Positions 59,630 through 64,000 of a stretch of 64,000 nt of DNA are shown one piece after another. The notes under the pieces were generated by a model. It did not search any database and was not told the DNA's origin. It worked only from the letters and a program-made list of their open reading frames with translations. This stretch comes from Candidatus Stramentimicrobium fermentans (GTDB lineage Bacteria; Atribacterota; Phoenicimicrobiia; Phoenicimicrobiales; Stramentimicrobiaceae), in contig JAAYOB010000007.1 of NCBI GenBank assembly GCA_012520575.1, positions 1 to 64,000 of the forward strand. Direction: 5' to 3'. The position numbers and the translations under genes were made by a program. How positions within the stretch are numbered: the stretch's first letter is position 1; each line of letters begins with the position of its first letter.

Positions 59630-60316
59630 TTAATTAAAACTTGCCCCTGCTTTGCTCCAGGGTTTGCCACAGGTCATTTCCCCTTCCGGACAAGGCCCAA
59701 TCAGACAGGCCGGACCAGAATCTTGAAAAATATTCGGGGCAACTTCCTTTACCAGTTTAAGCATAGAAATTGCCAGCTCCCTTATTTCCCATTGGGCCCT
59801 ATTGCAACATCTCATTCTGAAAAAATGTATTAATTCGCGGGCATTGGCCGTAAAAATAATACTGGTAGTCATCGCTTGAGGCAAAATATACCGTGCATCC
59901 TCAGCAGTAATGCCTTGTAATAGCATCTCCTGATAAAAAGATAAGCTTTCTGTAAAAAGCTCCATAAACTTTACTGCTGCGTCCTTATTATTCTGAATAC
60001 TTTTTGGAATAATAAAGTTCTCTTTTTCTCCGGCTTTTACATATCTCTGACTCTTTTGGGAGTAAGAGGCTATGCGATGTCTTACCAGTTGATGTGAAGT
60101 TACTCGGGAAATATCCTCAATACCAAAAGTAAAGGAAACATGTTCTAAGACCGAATAATGACCTAGTTTAATTATTTTTTTAATCATTTTGTCCGGTCTT
60201 TGTTCAGTAACTGTTTCTTTAATCCGAGCAATGGTTTTCGCAGAATAACAGAGTCGAGCTGCCTGGGCCACCATCACTTCCGGGTTTGGAGTATAATTCA
60301 ACAACTGTACCTTCAT
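59630..60316 (-). CDS. thyX: Flavin-dependent thymidylate synthase
   Basis: LVRHRIASYSQKSQRYV ThyX-type motif; EDARYILPQAMTTSI. Confidence 0.96.
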   Translation of the reverse strand: MKVQLLNYTPNPEVMVAQAARLCYSAKTIARIKETVTEQRPDKMIKKIIKLGHYSVLEHVSFTFGIEDISRVTSHQLVRHRIASYSQKSQRYVKAGEKENFIIPKSIQNNKDAAVKFMELFTESLSFYQEMLLQGITAEDARYILPQAMTTSIIFTANARELIHFFRMRCCNRAQWEIRELAISMLKLVKEVAPNIFQDSGPACLIGPCPEGEMTCGKPWSKAGASFN

Positions 60317-60323
60317 GGTAATC

Positions 60324-60929
60324 TTATTCTCCTAACTTTCCATTATTATTTAGTTTATTGAGAACCTCATGATGCTGTCGGCAACGTGCTTCATAGCTCT
60401 CTTTGGCACCAATAAGGATTAGCGGGTCTTTATAGTCAGCCGGCTTGCCATTGACCAACCTTTGTGTCCGGGTAGCCGGTTTCCCGCAAACCATACAAAT
60501 TGCATGGAGCTTATCCACATATTCTGCAATAGCCAGTAATTCAGGCATGGCACCAAATGGCTCACCTCTAAAGTTGAGATCAAGCCCTGCTACTATCACT
60601 CTTTTGCCTCGATTGGCTAAAATCTGGCATACATCAACAATTTTTTCATCAAAAAATTGTGTTTCGTCAACAGCCACTACTTCCGTATCGGGTTGAGTCT
60701 TATTTAAAATCTCTTGAGCATTTTTAGTACAGATAGCTTCCACCTTATTACCATTATGAGAGTAGATATATTCAGCCTGGTAACGATAATCTAATAGCGG
60801 CTTAAAAATCTGCACCCGTTTTCGGGCAATTTGAACACGACGCACCCTTCTTATCAGCTCTTCGCTCTTACCACTGAACATGCTCCCACAGATTACCTCA
60901 ATGCTGCCTCCATAATAGGTTTCTTGCAT
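60324..60929 (-). CDS. tdk: Thymidine kinase
   Basis: [40 protein letters not shown]. Confidence 0.97.
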   Translation of the reverse strand: MQETYYGGSIEVICGSMFSGKSEELIRRVRRVQIARKRVQIFKPLLDYRYQAEYIYSHNGNKVEAICTKNAQEILNKTQPDTEVVAVDETQFFDEKIVDVCQILANRGKRVIVAGLDLNFRGEPFGAMPELLAIAEYVDKLHAICMVCGKPATRTQRLVNGKPADYKDPLILIGAKESYEARCRQHHEVLNKLNNNGKLGE

Positions 60930-61098
60930 CTGTATTCCTCCATATCTTATAAATCTCTCATCTTTTCATAGCGTAAATCTATAATAAAAAACAGAGCCTT
61001 TGCCCTGTTCTTTTATATCTTTTCCATAATAACGGCACCTTAAAAATACTATTAATCAATACGGTATTAAAAACTGCTATTTATTCATCTTTCTCTTG

Positions 61099-61326
61099 CT
61101 AACTTTTCGTACTTTTTTCTGATTCCTCTTCTAAGTTGTATCTTTTCATAAACTTCTCCACTCTGCCGGCAGAGTCAAATATCTTCTGTTCACCGGTAAA
61201 AAAGGGATGGCAGGTAGAGCAGACTTCCACTTTGATTAACTCCTTAGTGGATTGTGTTTCAAAAGTATTCCCACAGGCACAGATTACGGTAGCTTTTCCG
61301 TATTTAGGATGAATTCCTTTTTTCAT
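61099..61326 (-). CDS. rpmE: 50S ribosomal protein L31 (zinc-binding form)
   Basis: [27 protein letters not shown]...[27 protein letters not shown]. Confidence 0.97.
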   Translation of the reverse strand: MKKGIHPKYGKATVICACGNTFETQSTKELIKVEVCSTCHPFFTGEQKIFDSAGRVEKFMKRYNLEEESEKSTKS

Positions 61327-61524
61327 GATTATTTCACCTTTGATTTAAATATTAATAATAAACTTGAGATTTTTTTACGATAAATTTTACTCTAACTCTT
61401 GTTTTTATGAATAATAGAGTTTCTACAATCAAAATAACGATGAAATTATAGCACAAGTGATTTTCGACGTCAAAGATAGTTCTGTTTTTTAAAATAAAAT
61501 TTACTTAACTATATAAGAATAGTA

Positions 61525-62778
61525 TTATTCTTTTACGTTATCTAAAGTAGTCAGATAATCATGATTGTTTTTGGTCTTTTTTAGCCTATTTAACAGCAAG
61601 CTAATGGCATCAATAGAACTCTGATTGGATAGAGCGCGTCTCATTAGCCATACTTTGCTTAACTCATCTGGGTCTAATAATAATTCCTCTTTTCTAGTTC
61701 CAGAACGCTTAATATCTATTGCCGGGAATATACGGCTATCGGATATTTCACGGTCTAAGCGTAATTCCATATTACCGGTACCTTTAAACTCTTCAAAGAT
61801 TACATCATCCATTCGACTTCCCGTTTCCACCAGAGCGGTTGCTAAAATGGTCAGGCTGCCGCCTTCTTCAATATTCCTGGCTGCCCCAAAAAATCTTTTA
61901 GGATAATAGAGAGCCGTTGAATCTAGCCCCCCTGATAAGGTTTTACCACTGGTTGGAATATTCAGGTTATAGGCCCTGGCTAATCTGGTTATACTATCCA
62001 GTAAAATTACTATATCATGCTTTAATTCTACCAGTCTTTTAGCCCGTTCCAATACTACTTCGGCAACTTTAATATGATTGCTGATAGGCTGATCAAAAGT
62101 TGAGCTAATAACCTCAGCCTTTTCCACAGAACGTTTCATATTGGTGACCTCTTCAGGCCTCTCATCAATTAACAGAATCATAAGAATAGTCTCAGGATGA
62201 TTGGCAATAATTCCATTTGCTATCTTTTCCAAAAGAGTAGTTTTTCCAGCTTTAGGGGGAGATACTATCAATCCTCTCTGTCCTTTTCCTATCGGTGAAA
62301 ACAGGTCAATCACTCTGGTAGATAATTCATAAGGCTTTGTTTCTAACGTGAATCTTTCCAAGGGGAATAGTGGGGTCAAATTTTCAAAATCAATACGCTC
62401 TTTAGACAATTCAGGGTCTTCATAATTAACAGCTTCCACTTTAAGCAAGGCAAAATATCTTTCACCTTCTTTTGGATAACGGACCTGTCCGGATACTAAA
62501 TCTCCATTACTCAAGTTAAATCTCTTAATTTGTGATGGTGAAATGTAAACATCATTAGGACCGGGCAAGTAGCCCCCTGTTCTTAAAAAACCAAATCCTT
62601 CCTTCATGATGTCCAGAATACCTTCTGAAAACATGTAACCCTGTTTTTCAGTCTGTGCCCTTAAAATATTGAAAATCAAGTCAGTCTTTTTCATCCGTGC
62701 ACAATTATTGATATCATATTCATGGGCAATTTTACATAATTCACTTATTTTCATTTCTTTTAATTCATTTAATTCCAA
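61525..62778 (-). CDS. rho: Transcription termination factor Rho
   Basis: [65 protein letters not shown]. Confidence 0.98.
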   Translation of the reverse strand: MELNELKEMKISELCKIAHEYDINNCARMKKTDLIFNILRAQTEKQGYMFSEGILDIMKEGFGFLRTGGYLPGPNDVYISPSQIKRFNLSNGDLVSGQVRYPKEGERYFALLKVEAVNYEDPELSKERIDFENLTPLFPLERFTLETKPYELSTRVIDLFSPIGKGQRGLIVSPPKAGKTTLLEKIANGIIANHPETILMILLIDERPEEVTNMKRSVEKAEVISSTFDQPISNHIKVAEVVLERAKRLVELKHDIVILLDSITRLARAYNLNIPTSGKTLSGGLDSTALYYPKRFFGAARNIEEGGSLTILATALVETGSRMDDVIFEEFKGTGNMELRLDREISDSRIFPAIDIKRSGTRKEELLLDPDELSKVWLMRRALSNQSSIDAISLLLNRLKKTKNNHDYLTTLDNVKE

Positions 62779-63018
62779 AATAATACCCCCTCAAGGTCTA
62801 TTATCTTTAATATTTAAAATAGGAATTTGATTTATTTTCAAAAATAAATATTCTTAATTTTAATAATCGTTTTAAATAAATCGAATACATATTTTCATTA
62901 TGAGAAGTGGTGGAGAAAATTCCTGAAGAATAACCCTGTAGTCATAACTACTAAATTATATCACTTCCTTTTTAAAACACAAGGGATAATAAAACATTTT
63001 TAAATGATTATTCCTTAC

Positions 63019-63810
63019 TCAAGATGGGGTGGTGGGCTCTTTTTGATTCATGACCTTACTTATCAACTCATAATCGCTAAGCTTGTCCAGGTCAATCATT
63101 ACTTCAGGGTCTTCAATTATAATGCCTTTCACCGGATAGCCAACTATCTCGGCTGCCTTTTTTTCAATTTCATTAATGGTTAATGATTTCATAAGGTATT
63201 TTACTAGAAATCTAGCACCTAAAATACTAATATATTTTTTAACATCTTTGCGATTCTGGTAAAGTTCATCTAATAGTTGTCTGTTCCTATCAAATACAGG
63301 TTTACCTACTATTACCATATTGCCGCCGCAATAAATTCCCTCTTTCAAATTAACATATGAACGGATGGTTTCAGGATATTTCTTCAAAATATTTTCTTTT
63401 AAGATAATTGGGTAATAAAAAAAGGCATTATGGGGTTCACATTTTTTAATAAAACGATCAACAATCTCTCCGGTAATTAAAGGAATGTCAGAGGTAAGTA
63501 TTAAAACTTTACTATCATGGGGGAAGTAATCAAGGCCAATCTGTACATTTCTCACCATAGATTCTGTAGAGTTAAGGATTTTTCTTACTTTTTCCCCTAA
63601 AAATGGTGCTAAATCATATTCCGGCCCGACTACTACTATATCCCTCACCAATGCTGCTGTCTGTAAGGCATTAACTATATACTCTATCATAGGAATCTCA
63701 TTAATCTGCAATAAAGCTTTGTTGGTAAACCTATTGTTCTCTTCAACTTTTCCAGTATCTTTTTTTCCGGCTAGAATTATAGCGTTTATTTGTTGTTTAC
63801 TCCTTGCCAT
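63019..63810 (-). CDS. MobA/IspD-like nucleotidyltransferase family protein
   Basis: AIILAGKKDTGKVEENNRFTNKALLQINEIPMIEYIVNAL; LTSDIPLI. Confidence 0.75.
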   Translation of the reverse strand: MARSKQQINAIILAGKKDTGKVEENNRFTNKALLQINEIPMIEYIVNALQTAALVRDIVVVGPEYDLAPFLGEKVRKILNSTESMVRNVQIGLDYFPHDSKVLILTSDIPLITGEIVDRFIKKCEPHNAFFYYPIILKENILKKYPETIRSYVNLKEGIYCGGNMVIVGKPVFDRNRQLLDELYQNRKDVKKYISILGARFLVKYLMKSLTINEIEKKAAEIVGYPVKGIIIEDPEVMIDLDKLSDYELISKVMNQKEPTTPS

Positions 63811-63837
63811 TAGTAAAAAGCTGATAATTTATCAAGA

Positions 63838-64000
63838 CTAGCACTTTCTCATAACTGCTTCCAGGAAACTTACAAACATCGGGTGAGGTCTATTTGGTCT
63901 GGATTTGAATTCTGGATGGTATTGCATTCCTATAAACCAAGGGTGGTTGTTTATTTCAAAAACTTCGATAATATTGTCTTCCAAATTAACTCCGCTAAAT
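63838..64000 (-). CDS. pyrG: CTP synthase, C-terminal fragment (runs off the window edge)
   Basis: Reverse complement translates to [53 protein letters not shown]. Confidence 0.95.
   Translation of the reverse strand, partial: FSGVNLEDNIIEVFEINNHPWFIGMQYHPEFKSRPNRPHPMFVSFLEAVMRKC

Noticed and set aside
59630-60316. ThyX motif deviation (RHRIASYSQKSQRY with Ser where Asn is common)
   Set aside because: This variant is common in ThyX proteins as far as I recall; not unusual.
1-64000. CRISPR arrays, prophage, toxin-antitoxin or restriction systems
   Set aside because: No direct-repeat/spacer periodicity, no cas, phage structural, TA or RM genes recognised in the ORF translations or intergenic sequence.

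Overview
The window is an AT-rich, gene-dense bacterial chromosome segment. Almost every gene is on the minus strand. The gene content suggests a diderm lineage with Firmicutes-like synteny; Atribacterota (OP9/JS1) or a relative is my guess, not a demonstrated assignment. Two blocks resemble Bacillus gene order: (i) [regulator]-mcsA-mcsB-clpC-radA-PIN/TRAM(yacL-like)-cysS-sigH-tRNAs-tuf, and (ii) rho-rpmE-tdk-thyX-prfA-prmC-(ywlE-like)-rpiB-upp-wecB. Between them lie isoprenoid (ispDEF), cell-shape/wall (mreB, murA, mreD, mrdA, rodA), ribosomal (rplU, rpmA), radical-SAM and polysaccharide genes. I saw no CRISPR array, prophage or intact IS element. The most interesting leads are: (1) a CsoR/FrmR-family repressor lacking the usual Cu ligands occupies the ctsR position upstream of mcsA-mcsB-clpC and has a near-consensus promoter/operator; (2) a four-gene Tol/Ton-like cluster (ExbB, ExbD, a TonB-like N-terminus fused to DUF3048, and a 1200-aa TPR protein); (3) a WecG/TagA glycosyltransferase fused to a degenerate WecA-like membrane domain, with an intact WecA encoded nearby; (4) the only plus-strand gene of note, a gluzincin-protease/beta-propeller/outer-membrane-barrel fusion; (5) a truncated, frameshifted ackA pseudogene containing a perfect 16-bp palindrome; (6) a xerD reading frame with no ATG/GTG/TTG start for its N-terminal domain. 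All calls come from reading the sequence and supplied translations; no database search was run.
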